This document shows positions 8,356-17,206 of a stretch of DNA of 64,000 bases, in pieces. The stretch is taken from NCBI RefSeq assembly GCF_029213205.1, contig NZ_JARGNH010000001.1:62001-126000 (forward strand), written 5' to 3'. The stretch is from Pseudooceanicola sp. GTDB lineage: Bacteria > Pseudomonadota > Alphaproteobacteria > Rhodobacterales > Rhodobacteraceae. The notes below the pieces were generated by a model, which was not told the origin of the DNA, did not search any database, and saw nothing but the letters and a program-made list of their open reading frames with translations. The translations under genes and the position numbers were made by a program. How positions within the stretch are numbered: position 1 is the first letter of the stretch; the number at the start of each line of letters is the position of its first letter.

Positions 8356-9671
8356 GTATGGCCCTCGCCCCGCAAGTCATCCACGCCCAGGCCGACGCGC
8401 TGTTCCGGCGCAAACGGCTGACGGCTTTTGCCATCCCGCTGCTGGTCCTTGCCTATCTGACCTACGCGTTCTTTGCCTTTGATGTGCCGGGTCTGGCCGA
8501 CCGGGCCAGCCTGAAAAACGCCCGCACCCTGGTGGCCGACGCCTACAGTTACAAGACCCATGTCAGCCGCGACAACCGCAGTGGCATCATCGACATCGCC
8601 ATCGAAGGCGAGCGCAAGGGCACCTATCCTGAGGGCAGTGCGCCGGATTGGGTGACTCGCGGGGCCGTCACCCTGGTTCAGCTGCGCGACGGCCATCTGG
8701 TGCGGCTTGGCCCGGATCAACAGGTCAGCTATGACATCCCCGGTTATGGCATCCTGCGCGCCAATCCCTCACGCGACGGGGTGAACGCAACCTTCCCGGA
8801 GGGGCCGCTGCCCACCTTCATCAACGCCTCGAAGAACCGGGTTGCGATCACCACCGATGCCGGGCGGGTGACGATCACCCGCAACAAGACCGAGGTGTTT
8901 CGCTATTTCATCGGATGGGAGATGTTCTTTTTCACCCTCGACAGCCGCTTTCACGGCATGGCGCCCGGCACGCTGCTCAGCCAGGCGCTGAACGGTGAGG
9001 CCGGGGCGATCTGGCATGATTTCTGGCAAAATCCGATGTGGCGCCATGGCGAGGTCGCCTGGGCGCTGTTCGAAACCATCCTGATGGCGTTTCTGGGCAC
9101 CTTCGGCGCCGCGATCGTGGCGCTGCCGCTGGCCTTCCTGGCGGCGAAATCCTTTACCCCGCTGGTGCTGATCCGTCAGGCGGCGCGGCGGCTGTTTGAT
9201 TTCTGCCGCGGGGTGGATGCGCTGATCTGGACCATCGTGCTGGCCCGCGCCTTCGGCCCCGGGCCGCTGACCGGGGCGCTGGCGATCCTGATCACCGACA
9301 CTGGCAGCTTTGGCAAGATGTTCTCGGAAACCCTGGAAAACGTCGACACCAAACAGATCGAAGGGCTGCAATCGACCGGGGCCAAACCGCTGCAACGCTA
9401 CCGTTTCGCGGTGATCCCGCAGGTGACACCGGTATTCCTCAGCCAGATCCTCTATTACTTTGAATCCAACACCCGCAGCGCCACCATCATCGGCGCGATC
9501 ACCGGCGGCGGCATCGGCCTGCTGCTGACCCAGGCGATGATCACCCAGAAGGATTGGGAAGAGGTCAGCTATTACATCACCCTGGTGATCCTGATGGTGT
9601 TTGTGATGGATTGGCTTTCCGGCTGGCTCCGCCGCCGCCTGATCGCCGGGGGCCGTGACGGCCAGCCTTGA
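8352..9671 (+). CDS. phnE: PhnE2, second phosphonate ABC permease with long periplasmic insert
   Basis: A 439-residue permease, clearly longer than PhnE1. After a first membrane helix (LTAFAIPLLVLAYLTYAFFA, near residue 25) comes a soluble stretch of roughly 170 residues (about 50-215) rich in beta-prone and charged residues. The usual five-helix permease domain follows, with the EAA loop IEGLQSTGAKPLQRYRFAVI and GAITGGGIGLLL. The soluble insert is also found in other PhnE2-type subunits. It overlaps the phnE1 stop as ATGA. No C-P lyase genes (phnGHIJKLM) follow. Confidence 0.92.
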   Translation: MSMALAPQVIHAQADALFRRKRLTAFAIPLLVLAYLTYAFFAFDVPGLADRASLKNARTLVADAYSYKTHVSRDNRSGIIDIAIEGERKGTYPEGSAPDWVTRGAVTLVQLRDGHLVRLGPDQQVSYDIPGYGILRANPSRDGVNATFPEGPLPTFINASKNRVAITTDAGRVTITRNKTEVFRYFIGWEMFFFTLDSRFHGMAPGTLLSQALNGEAGAIWHDFWQNPMWRHGEVAWALFETILMAFLGTFGAAIVALPLAFLAAKSFTPLVLIRQAARRLFDFCRGVDALIWTIVLARAFGPGPLTGALAILITDTGSFGKMFSETLENVDTKQIEGLQSTGAKPLQRYRFAVIPQVTPVFLSQILYYFESNTRSATIIGAITGGGIGLLLTQAMITQKDWEEVSYYITLVILMVFVMDWLSGWLRRRLIAGGRDGQP

Positions 9672-9687
9672 GCGCGCAGGTCCCCGG

Positions 9688-9747
9688 CTTCCTCTGGTCG
9701 AAAATATCCCGGGGGTGAGGCCAAAGGCCGAGGGGGCAGCGCCCCCT
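9688..9747 (-). repeat. Dispersed intergenic stem-loop element, copy B
   Basis: Read on the minus strand: GGGGGCGCTGCCCCC-type stem, a second small stem around GGCCTTTGGCC, then CCCCCGGGATATTTTCGACC and AGAGGAAG. It sits between the convergent phnE2 and the PhnD-like gene, so it may double as a terminator. Confidence 0.75.
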
Positions 9748-9767
9748 GCGACGGCAGGGTCCGCGCC

Positions 9768-10544
9768 TCAGACGCGACCAATGGGCGGCGGTGCCGGGAT
9801 CGGCTGCGCCAGATAGGCGGCTTCGGGCAACACCACCAGCCCGTTGAGGCCAAGTTGCGCGCGACGCGACTCAGACAGCGCCGCAATCGCCGCGCCGACC
9901 GCCGTGCGCAGGGCAATGACATCGCGGCCCGGCGCGGTGATCAGCGGCAGGCCCGGGGTCGGCGGCGTGCGTCCGACCTCGGCCAGTGCCGCAATCACCG
10001 GATCATCCCGCCGCATCAACCGCCAGCTCTGCGCGTCGATGAAACAGATATCGGCGCGGCCCTCGGTGACGGCGCGGGCCGATGCCGCATGGCCGCCGGT
10101 TTGCAGGCATTCGGCAAAGCCGCCGCCGCGCTGCGCCACCGCGTCGACGGCGGCCGCCCAGCCGGATTGCGACAGCGGATCGTTATAGGCCAGCCGCAGA
10201 TCCCGCCACTGCGCCGAGGCCCGGCGCGGATCCCCGGCGCGCATCGCGATGACGGAATTGTACTGGCCCGCGGCGCAGCCGGGCAGGCCGTAATCCGGGG
10301 TGGCGACCAGCGCCACCTGGCGGTGCAGGCGGCTGCGAAACGGCAATCCGCAGGTCTGCGACAGCAGCAGGTCAGGCGATTGCCACTCGGCCCAGAGATC
10401 GCCGTCATGGCTCAGCCCCTCAGGCGCGGCAATCCCGGCTGTGCGCAGCTGATCCCGGATCGCGACCCAGAGCGCATCGGTGGCGCTGCGGCTCTCGGGG
10501 CGGTCATACATCGGCAGCGCGGCGATCAGCCCGCCGCGGCTCAT
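9768..10544 (-). CDS. PhnD/SsuA-like substrate-binding-fold protein, no signal peptide
   Basis: A 258-residue protein of the periplasmic-binding-protein type II fold, related to PhnD: IAALPMYDRPE at the start, a central LLLSQTCGLPFRSRL, YNSVIAMRAGDP, LAYNDPLSQSGWAAA, and a late EGRADICFIDAQSWRLM. No signal peptide or lipobox is visible, so it looks cytosolic. This is unusual for a transporter subunit and suggests a sensing or enzymatic role. Its ATG overlaps the stop of the TerB-like gene (ATGA), so the two are coupled. It faces phnE2 convergently and is not part of the phn operon. Confidence 0.75.
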   Translation of the reverse strand: MSRGGLIAALPMYDRPESRSATDALWVAIRDQLRTAGIAAPEGLSHDGDLWAEWQSPDLLLSQTCGLPFRSRLHRQVALVATPDYGLPGCAAGQYNSVIAMRAGDPRRASAQWRDLRLAYNDPLSQSGWAAAVDAVAQRGGGFAECLQTGGHAASARAVTEGRADICFIDAQSWRLMRRDDPVIAALAEVGRTPPTPGLPLITAPGRDVIALRTAVGAAIAALSESRRAQLGLNGLVVLPEAAYLAQPIPAPPPIGRV

Positions 10545-10978
10545 CCCGGTGTCACCCGCCGCCGTGCTGCATTGCTGTCCTGATCGGTGATCCCCAGCAG
10601 GTTGGCCACCAGCCGCATCAGCGCGTTTTCGGCGTCATTGCGGGTGCCGTCCTCCAGCACCACCGCCCAGAGCGCCTCAACCACGGCGATGCGATCCTCC
10701 AGCGGCACCGCATCCTTGATCGCGCGGGTAAAGCGGACGGTGTCCGGCGCCTCGACCTCCAGCACTTCGCCATTCTGGCGCAGCTCCAGCGCCTCGGCGG
10801 CGGAGAGGTGATAGCGGTTGGCGAGGATCCGAGAGATGCGCGCCTGCTCGCCGTTGTCGTAATGCCCGTCGCTGCGCGCGGCGCGCACCAGCAGGGCGGT
10901 CAGGGCCAGACGCGCGTCGGCATCGGGCAAGGGGGCGGGGTCGGGCCGGATCAGCCGGGACAAGAGATCAGCGAACAT
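10541..10978 (-). CDS. TerB-like (tellurite resistance TerB/COG4103) protein
   Basis: A 145-residue all-alpha protein with the two acidic metal-site motifs of the TerB family: AARSDGHYDNGEQARI near residues 33-48 and EDGTRNDAENALM near 109-121. No membrane segments are visible. In alphaproteobacteria such stand-alone TerB proteins are common and not tied to a ter operon; the cellular role is unclear, so tellurite resistance should not be assumed. It is translationally coupled to the downstream PhnD-like gene. Confidence 0.8.
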   Translation of the reverse strand: MFADLLSRLIRPDPAPLPDADARLALTALLVRAARSDGHYDNGEQARISRILANRYHLSAAEALELRQNGEVLEVEAPDTVRFTRAIKDAVPLEDRIAVVEALWAVVLEDGTRNDAENALMRLVANLLGITDQDSNAARRRVTPG

Positions 10979-11061
10979 GTCTCAGACATAGGCCTTGGCC
11001 GCCGCCGCGCCAATGCGCAATCCGATCCGGTTGATTGATTTTGCCGTGAACGGGTGCGGCG

Positions 11062-11985
11062 TCAGTATTTCGACGGCACGTAGAGCTCGGCCGGCATCCG
11101 TGACCGTTCGTAATCGGGGTTGAACACCCGCTCCGGCAGGCTGGCGTCCTCATGCGGCACCTCGCAATAGTCAAACAGGCTGAGCAGATGGTCGATGCAG
11201 TTCAGCCGCGCCCGTTTCTTGTCATTGCCGGGTACGATATACCAAGGCGCCTCGGGGATATTGGTGCGCTGCATCATATCCTCCTTGGCCTTGGTGTAAT
11301 CTTCCCAGCGGATCCGCGATTGCAGATCCATCGGGCTCAGCTTCCATTGTTTCAGCGGGTCATGGATGCGGATCAGGAACCGCATCTGCTGTTCCTCGTC
11401 GGTGATCGAGAACCAGTATTTCACCACCTTGATGCCGGACCGCACCAGCATCCGTTCGAATTCCGGCACATCGTGAAAGAAATCGGCAAGCTCCTGGTCC
11501 GAGGCGAATCCCATCACCCGTTCGACCCCGGCGCGGTTGTACCAGGACCGGTCGAACAGCACGATTTCACCACCCGCCGGCAGATGCGGCACGTAGCGCT
11601 GGAAATACCATTGGGTCTTTTCCCGATCCGAAGGCGCGGGCAGGGCGACGGTGCGCACCACGCGGGGGTTCAGCCGCTGGGTGATCCGCTTGATCACCCC
11701 GCCCTTGCCGGCGCTGTCGCGGCCCTCAAAGATCACCACCACCTTTTCGTTGTTGGCGACCACCCAATCCTGCAGCTTGATCAGCTCCGCCTGCAGTTTC
11801 AGCAGGGCGCGGAAATACTCCGGGCGCGGCAGCGTCGGCCCATGCGCCTTGCGATAGATCTCGGCGATCTTCATCGACAGGATTGAGTCTTCCATCTCCA
11901 GCTCGACCTCTTCGTCGAACGAGTCGAGGAGTTCGGCCTCGAGCCAGTCTTCGGGCGAAATATTGCTGTCGTCTGGATTGCTCAC
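11062..11985 (-). CDS. ppk2: PPK2 family polyphosphate kinase
   Basis: Transfers phosphate between polyphosphate and nucleoside diphosphates (or NMPs, depending on class). From a GTG at 11985, preceded by GGAAAGGAC, it has 307 residues; longer in-frame starts add non-conserved residues. Walker A is FEGRDSAGKGGVIKR near residue 85. The lid and Walker B region is FDRSWYNRAGVERVMGF, and the conserved WVVANNEKVVVIFEG precedes the P-loop. The acidic N-terminus (EDWLEAELLDSFDEEVELE) fits single-domain class I enzymes. It stands alone, divergent from the Excalibur-domain gene. Confidence 0.93.
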   Translation of the reverse strand: MSNPDDSNISPEDWLEAELLDSFDEEVELEMEDSILSMKIAEIYRKAHGPTLPRPEYFRALLKLQAELIKLQDWVVANNEKVVVIFEGRDSAGKGGVIKRITQRLNPRVVRTVALPAPSDREKTQWYFQRYVPHLPAGGEIVLFDRSWYNRAGVERVMGFASDQELADFFHDVPEFERMLVRSGIKVVKYWFSITDEEQQMRFLIRIHDPLKQWKLSPMDLQSRIRWEDYTKAKEDMMQRTNIPEAPWYIVPGNDKKRARLNCIDHLLSLFDYCEVPHEDASLPERVFNPDYERSRMPAELYVPSKY

Positions 11986-12228
11986 GGCCTGTCCTTTCCG
12001 GTTCCCGGCGGTTTCGCACGAGTATGTGACGGATTCGTATGGGGGGCCAGAGACGCCCGCTGAGATTTGGCGGGGGCGAGGGGGCAATCGCCGGTGCCGC
12101 CCGATCTGATGACCGGTTCAGGCCGGGCGCGCCATCCAAATTTCTAATATTTGACTGAAATCTGACGATTTTTTGATCCATCACCCTGGCACCCGGGAAA
12201 CCCAGATACCGCTGTACGGGAGGCAGAG

Positions 12229-12558
12229 ATGAAGAAGGACATATACCCGTTGCAGCGCCGCGACACGTGGCGGCCTCAGGGCGCGCGGATGGCGTCGCGA
12301 GCCAGGTCGGCTTTGCTGGCATTCGTTGCGGCGGCGGCGCTGGCTTGGATCGCTGATCGTTGCGTGGCAGAGCTCAATCGTCCATTTCCGGTGTCGATCA
12401 AGCGGGCAAACCAGGGGCCGGATTTGGATTGCGCGGACTTTGTCACGCGCTGGCAGGCCACCCGCTTCCTTCGCGCCCTAGGCGGAGATCGGCACAGGCT
12501 GGACGATGACCGGGATGGCGTCGCGTGCGAGCGTCTGCCCTGGATCACGCTGCGCTAG
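12229..12558 (+). CDS. Membrane-anchored Excalibur calcium-binding domain protein
   Basis: A 109-residue protein. One hydrophobic segment (ALLAFVAAAALAWIADR, about residues 28-45) serves as anchor or uncleaved signal. The C-terminal 45 residues match the Excalibur pattern: DLDCADF, then RFLRALGGDRHRLDDDRDG and VACERLP, with two Cys and the DDDRDG calcium loop. GGGAGGCAGAG lies before the ATG. An internal ATG (residue 21) is a possible alternative start just before the hydrophobic segment. It is convergent with pyrG, whose stop is 5 bp away. Confidence 0.78.
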   Translation: MKKDIYPLQRRDTWRPQGARMASRARSALLAFVAAAALAWIADRCVAELNRPFPVSIKRANQGPDLDCADFVTRWQATRFLRALGGDRHRLDDDRDGVACERLPWITLR

Positions 12559-12563
12559 CGCGA

Positions 12564-14207
12564 TCACACCAGCCGCGACACATCCCTTGCCGCCCGCACG
12601 AAATCGGCGAACAGCGGATGCGGCTCGAACGGTTTCGATTTCAGCTCCGGGTGGAACTGCACGCCAAAGAACCAGGGGTGGTCCTTGATCTCGACGATCT
12701 CGGGCAGGCGGCCATCGGGGGACATGCCGGAAAAGCACAGCCCCTTGGCCTCCAGCGCCTTGCGGTATTTGGTGTCCACCTCATAGCGGTGGCGGTGGCG
12801 TTCCTCGATCTGGGTGCTGCCATAGATCTGGGCCACCCGTGAGCCTTCGGCCAGGGTCGCGCTATAGGCGCCCAGCCGCATGGTGCCGCCCTTGTCGTCA
12901 TCGACCTTGCGTTGCACCGCATGGCTGCCCTGAATCCATTCTTTCAGGTGGTAAACCACGGGCTCGAAACGTTTTTCACCTGACTCGTGATCAAATTCCT
13001 CGGATCCCGCCTTGGCCATCCCGGCCAGATTGCGGGCCGCTTCGATCACCGCCATCTGCATGCCGAGGCAGATGCCCAGATAGGGGATGTTGCGCTCTCG
13101 CGCGAATTGCGCCGCCTTGATCTTGCCCTCGGTGCCGCGCTCGCCAAAGCCGCCGGGAACCAGGATGGCGTGAAAGCCCTCAAGATGCGGCGCTGCGTCC
13201 TCATGGTCGAAGACTTCGGAATCGACCCATTGCACATTGACCTTGATCCGGTTGGCCATGCCACCGTGGATCAGCGCCTCCTTGATTGATTTATAGGCGT
13301 CCTCAAGCTGGGTGTATTTGCCGACAATGGCGATATTCACCTCACCGTCGGTGGTGTGGATGCGGTCATAGACATCCTCCCAGCGGCTGAGATCGGGACG
13401 TGGCGCCGGGCTGATCTGAAACGCATCCAGCACCGCCTGATCGAGGCCCTGCGCGTGATAGGCCAGCGGCGCCTCATAGATCGATTTCAGGTCATAGGCC
13501 GGGATCACCGCATCCGGGCGGACATTGCAGAACAGCGCAATCTTGGCGCGTTCCTTTTCCGGGATCGGCTGTTCGGAGCGGCAGACCAGGATATCCGGCT
13601 GCAACCCGATCGAGCGCAGCTCTTTGACCGAGTGCTGGGTCGGCTTGGTCTTCAGCTCGCCACTGGCCGCCAGATAGGGCAGCAGGGTGAGATGCATGAA
13701 CAGGCATTGGCCGCGCGGCTTGTCCTGGGCAAATTGGCGGATCGCCTCAAAGAATGGCAGGCCTTCGATATCGCCGACGGTGCCGCCGATCTCGCAAAGC
13801 ATGAAATCGACCTCATCTTCGCCAATCTTGATGAAGTCTTTGATTTCATTGGTGACATGCGGAATCACCTGGATGGTTTTTCCCAGGTAGTCGCCGCGCC
13901 GTTCCTTATCCAGAACGTTCTGGTAAATGCGCCCGGAACTGACCGAATCCGTCTTGCGCGCCGCCACCCCGGTAAAGCGTTCGTAATGGCCAAGGTCGAG
14001 GTCGGTTTCCGCGCCATCGTCGGTGACAAAGACCTCGCCATGTTCGAACGGGCTCATCGTGCCGGGATCAACGTTGAGATAGGGATCGAGCTTGCGCAGC
14101 CGCACGGTGAATCCGCGCGCCTGCAACAGCGATCCCAACGCCGCCGAGGCCAGGCCCTTGCCCAGCGACGATACGACGCCACCGGTGATAAAGATAAATC
14201 TGGCCAT
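12564..14207 (-). CDS. pyrG: CTP synthase
   Basis: Makes CTP from UTP, ATP and glutamine in the cytoplasm. It has 547 residues, full length. The N-terminal synthetase domain begins [19 protein letters not shown] with the P-loop, and the CTP-feedback region around [20 protein letters not shown] follows. The C-terminal glutaminase domain (about 295-545) has the nucleophile in [14 protein letters not shown] and the His-Glu of [12 protein letters not shown]. It lies 179 bp downstream of secG on the same strand, the usual order in this group. Confidence 0.97.
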   Translation of the reverse strand: MARFIFITGGVVSSLGKGLASAALGSLLQARGFTVRLRKLDPYLNVDPGTMSPFEHGEVFVTDDGAETDLDLGHYERFTGVAARKTDSVSSGRIYQNVLDKERRGDYLGKTIQVIPHVTNEIKDFIKIGEDEVDFMLCEIGGTVGDIEGLPFFEAIRQFAQDKPRGQCLFMHLTLLPYLAASGELKTKPTQHSVKELRSIGLQPDILVCRSEQPIPEKERAKIALFCNVRPDAVIPAYDLKSIYEAPLAYHAQGLDQAVLDAFQISPAPRPDLSRWEDVYDRIHTTDGEVNIAIVGKYTQLEDAYKSIKEALIHGGMANRIKVNVQWVDSEVFDHEDAAPHLEGFHAILVPGGFGERGTEGKIKAAQFARERNIPYLGICLGMQMAVIEAARNLAGMAKAGSEEFDHESGEKRFEPVVYHLKEWIQGSHAVQRKVDDDKGGTMRLGAYSATLAEGSRVAQIYGSTQIEERHRHRYEVDTKYRKALEAKGLCFSGMSPDGRLPEIVEIKDHPWFFGVQFHPELKSKPFEPHPLFADFVRAARDVSRLV

Positions 14208-14386
14208 GTTCGGATGCCCCCGTGAAATCTGTGTGTCGGACTGGGAATCGTTGCCAAAACACCAGTGCCAGAGGCGGACGAATAACCACCACTCACGGGA
14301 TTTAACAGGTAACAGATTCGCCCCACGGACGCAAGGCGACCGCTAGATGGTGTTGGATCGGGCGCGCGGCCCTCAAAAAGTTGTGG

Positions 14387-14743
14387 TCAGTCCGCCGAAG
14401 GTGTCAGCCCGCCGTCGCCGGATGCGGGCGGCGGAACCAATCCGCCGTCACTGTCGGCGGGTGGGGTGGTGCCATCGACCGGCGCCTCGACGTTGCCGCC
14501 CAGCCGGTCCAGAACCGAGGTGCCGGCGCTTTTCTCGGCTGAAATCACGGTCAGCGCGATCGAGGTGGTGATAAAGGCCGCCGCGATCACCCAGGTGACC
14601 TTGCCCAGAGCGGTGAGCGTGCCGCGTCCCGAGCCACTGCCGCCGCCCATGCCAAGTCCGCCGCCCTCAGAGCGTTGCAGCAGCACCACGCCGATCAGCG
14701 ACAAAGCCAGGATCAGGTGGATGATAAGGACGACGTTTTCCAT
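14387..14743 (-). CDS. secG: SecG, preprotein translocase subunit
   Basis: Small SecYEG partner that assists protein export. It has 118 residues: a first membrane helix MENVVLIIHLILALSLIGVV, the family signature VLLQRSEGGGLGMGGGSGSG, and a second helix near VTWVIAAAFITTSIALTVIS. The C-terminal 40 residues are a Pro/Gly/Asp-rich tail (PPADSDGGLVPPPASGDGG), as in other Rhodobacterales SecG. It is upstream of pyrG. Confidence 0.93.
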   Translation of the reverse strand: MENVVLIIHLILALSLIGVVLLQRSEGGGLGMGGGSGSGRGTLTALGKVTWVIAAAFITTSIALTVISAEKSAGTSVLDRLGGNVEAPVDGTTPPADSDGGLVPPPASGDGGLTPSAD

Positions 14744-14909
14744 GCGATTGGCCTGTCGGTTCGCGGATCGGGACGATGCCGGGTCTGGCGGATGCGGGTC
14801 CGGCCAAACGGCACAGCGGTATCGGCGCTATCTAGTGGAGCAGCGGGCGCAGGGCAACCCCCGGATCACGCATCGTCTCGGATCGCCCCGGATTGCCTGA
14901 TAGCCCGGG

Positions 14910-15311
14910 TCATTCATCGACATCATCGACATCGGCCTGACCGGACAGACGGCGACGCACCAGCGACCAGGACAGCCCGATCCCCAACACCAGCGACAGG
15001 GCAAGCAGGCCCAGCCAGGTGTTCAGCGTCGGGTTGTCCAGCGACAGCAATCCCAGATCCGCCAGCACCCAGGTCAGCGATCCGGCCAGCGCCAGGATCA
15101 GTGTCATGCCGAACACCCCGATCGAACGCAGGGTGGCGCGCAGATAGATGATATAGCCGGTCAGCAGCAGCAGCCCGCAGAACAGGATGATCGGCATCTG
15201 ATCCGGCCAATTGGCGCGGCTCCAGCCGAGGTAATTGTATTTGCCGGGGTTGAAAGTGGCCGACAACAGCAGGAAAGCGGCCAGCCAGCGCAGAATAAAG
15301 CTCATCGTCAT
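14910..15311 (-). CDS. Four-helix membrane protein (DUF6524-like)
   Basis: A 133-residue protein with four hydrophobic segments: around FILRWLAAFLLLSATF, MPIILFCGLLLLTGYIIY, FGMTLILALAGSLTWVLADL and TWLGLLALSLVLGIGLSWSL. It ends in an acidic tail (DVDDVDE). The loop FNPGKYNYLGWSRAN after helix 1 looks like a conserved family motif. The start was placed at the ATG before TMSFIL because upstream in-frame residues are not hydrophobic. It is divergent from purA. Function unknown; the DUF assignment is from memory. Confidence 0.75.
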   Translation of the reverse strand: MTMSFILRWLAAFLLLSATFNPGKYNYLGWSRANWPDQMPIILFCGLLLLTGYIIYLRATLRSIGVFGMTLILALAGSLTWVLADLGLLSLDNPTLNTWLGLLALSLVLGIGLSWSLVRRRLSGQADVDDVDE

Positions 15312-15560
15312 GCCCCGGATCGTTTCGGTTACGGACTCTGACCCAAGAACATGATCGCTGTCCAGAGGCCAGCGTTGCGGCGCAGTGCCGCCGTCGGGCC
15401 TGCGCGGCATCGAGGGCGCGCCGGTCCTGCGATTTCGGTGATTTCGGCCATTTCGAGGCGGGTAAATCGCCGCTGTGCCCCGGTGTGGCGAAAATCCGGT
15501 TTCGCAGCGGCCAGCGCTTCGATATGAGGGGCGCGGGTTTTCTCCTCAAAGGGGTAGGGT

Positions 15561-16856
15561 ATGGCCAATGTGGTTGTCGTGGGCGCTCAATGGGGCGACG
15601 AGGGCAAAGGCAAGATCGTCGACTGGCTGAGCGAGCGGGCCGATATCATCTGTCGCTTTCAGGGCGGTCATAACGCGGGCCACACGCTGGTCATCGACGG
15701 CGAGGTGTTCAAGCTGAACGCGCTGCCTTCGGGCGTGGTGCGCGGCGGCAAGCTGTCGGTGATCGGCAATGGCGTGGTGCTGGACCCCTGGCATCTGGTG
15801 AAGGAAATCGACTCGATCCGCCAGCAGGGCGTCGAAATCACGCCCGAGACGCTGATGATCGCCGAGAACACGCCGCTGATCCTGCCGATTCACGGCGAGC
15901 TTGACCGCGCCCGCGAAGAGGCGGCCAGCAAGGGCACCAAGATCGGCACCACCGGGCGCGGCATTGGCCCGGCCTATGAAGACAAGGTCGGGCGCCGCTC
16001 GGTCCGGGTGGCCGATCTGGCCGATGACGCGACGCTGGGCGCGCGGGTCGATCGCGCGTTGCAGCACCATGATCCGCTGCGCAAGGGGCTGGGGATCGCG
16101 CCGATCGACCGCGACGCGTTGGTGGCGCAGTTGCAAGAGATCGCGCCGGAGATCCTGAAATACGCCGCCCCGGTCTGGAAAATGCTGAACGAAAAGCGCA
16201 AGGCCGGAAAGCGTATCTTGTTCGAGGGCGCGCAGGGCGCGCTGCTGGACATTGATTTCGGCACCTATCCTTTCGTGACCTCGTCCAATGTCATCGCCGG
16301 GCAGGCCGCGACCGGTGTCGGCGTCGGCCCCGGCGCGATTGATTACGTGCTGGGCATCGTCAAGGCCTATACGACCCGGGTCGGCGAAGGCCCGTTTCCG
16401 ACCGAACTGGACGATGACGACGGCAACCGTCTGGGCACCCGCGGGCATGAGTTTGGCACCGTCACCGGGCGCAAGCGGCGCTGTGGCTGGTTTGACGCCT
16501 GTCTGGTGCGCCAGACCTGCGCCACCAGCGGGGTGAACGGCATCGCGCTGACCAAGCTCGACGTGCTGGATGGATTCGAGGTGCTGAAAATCTGCGTCGG
16601 GTACGAATTGGACGGCGAGCGGCTGGATTACCTGCCGACGGCGGCAGACCGGCAGGCGCGCTGTCAGCCGATCTATGAGGAGCTGCCAGGCTGGTCGGAA
16701 TCGACCGAGGGTGCGCGCAGCTGGGCAGACCTGCCTGCCAATGCGATCAAATATGTCCGCCGGGTCGAGGAATTGATCGAATGCCCGGTGGCGATGTTGT
16801 CGACCAGCCCGGAACGCGAAGACACCATCCTTGTCACCGACCCGTTTGCGGATTGA
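15561..16856 (+). CDS. purA: Adenylosuccinate synthetase
   Basis: Converts IMP, GTP and aspartate to adenylosuccinate, the first committed step to AMP. It has 431 residues, normal. [20 protein letters not shown] carries the P-loop and the catalytic Asp. [10 protein letters not shown] has the catalytic His. [14 protein letters not shown] is the IMP loop, and the C-terminal base-recognition segment is [14 protein letters not shown]. It is followed after 4 bp by a DUF2842 gene, so the two are likely co-transcribed. Confidence 0.98.
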   Translation: MANVVVVGAQWGDEGKGKIVDWLSERADIICRFQGGHNAGHTLVIDGEVFKLNALPSGVVRGGKLSVIGNGVVLDPWHLVKEIDSIRQQGVEITPETLMIAENTPLILPIHGELDRAREEAASKGTKIGTTGRGIGPAYEDKVGRRSVRVADLADDATLGARVDRALQHHDPLRKGLGIAPIDRDALVAQLQEIAPEILKYAAPVWKMLNEKRKAGKRILFEGAQGALLDIDFGTYPFVTSSNVIAGQAATGVGVGPGAIDYVLGIVKAYTTRVGEGPFPTELDDDDGNRLGTRGHEFGTVTGRKRRCGWFDACLVRQTCATSGVNGIALTKLDVLDGFEVLKICVGYELDGERLDYLPTAADRQARCQPIYEELPGWSESTEGARSWADLPANAIKYVRRVEELIECPVAMLSTSPEREDTILVTDPFAD

Positions 16857-16860
16857 GCGG

Positions 16861-17082
16861 ATGGCACTGACCCACAAGGCCCGCCGCCGCTGGGCGCTGA
16901 TCATCCTGCTGATCGGCCTTCCGCTCTATATCGTGGCGGCCGTCAGCGTGATGTCCTGGCTCGACCGGCCCGGCATTCTGGTCGAGTTGCTGGTCTATCT
17001 CGGCCTCGGGGTGCTCTGGGCGCTGCCGTTTCGCGCGGTGTTCCGCGGTGTTGGCCGCCCGGCGCCCGACGACGAAAGCTGA
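16861..17082 (+). CDS. DUF2842 small membrane protein
   Basis: A 73-residue protein with two hydrophobic segments (WALIILLIGLPLYIVAAVSV and VELLVYLGLGVLWALPFRAV) and the family features RRRWAL near the start and ALPFRAVFRG near the end. It lies 4 bp after the purA stop. The family is restricted to alphaproteobacteria and has no known function. Confidence 0.83.
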   Translation: MALTHKARRRWALIILLIGLPLYIVAAVSVMSWLDRPGILVELLVYLGLGVLWALPFRAVFRGVGRPAPDDES

Positions 17083-17091
17083 CCCCCGGCA

Positions 17092-17109
17092 CCCCGGCTA
17101 TATCCGGGG
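17092..17109 (+). terminator. Weak terminator hairpin after purA-DUF2842
   Basis: CCCCGG-CTATAT-CCGGGG forms a 6-bp stem 10 bases after the DUF2842 stop. There is no T-tract, so termination is only suggested by position. Confidence 0.35.
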
Positions 17110-17206
17110 CGCATGGCAGATTTGCTTTCCGAACGGCAAGTAGGGGACTTACACTCGCCGCACAATCGGCCTAGAAAGGGGCAAATCAATTGCTCTGACG
17201 GTTTTC

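Noticed and set aside
15546-16904. 452-codon minus-strand open frame opposite purA
   Set aside because: purA on the plus strand is unambiguous; the antisense frame has no recognisable family.
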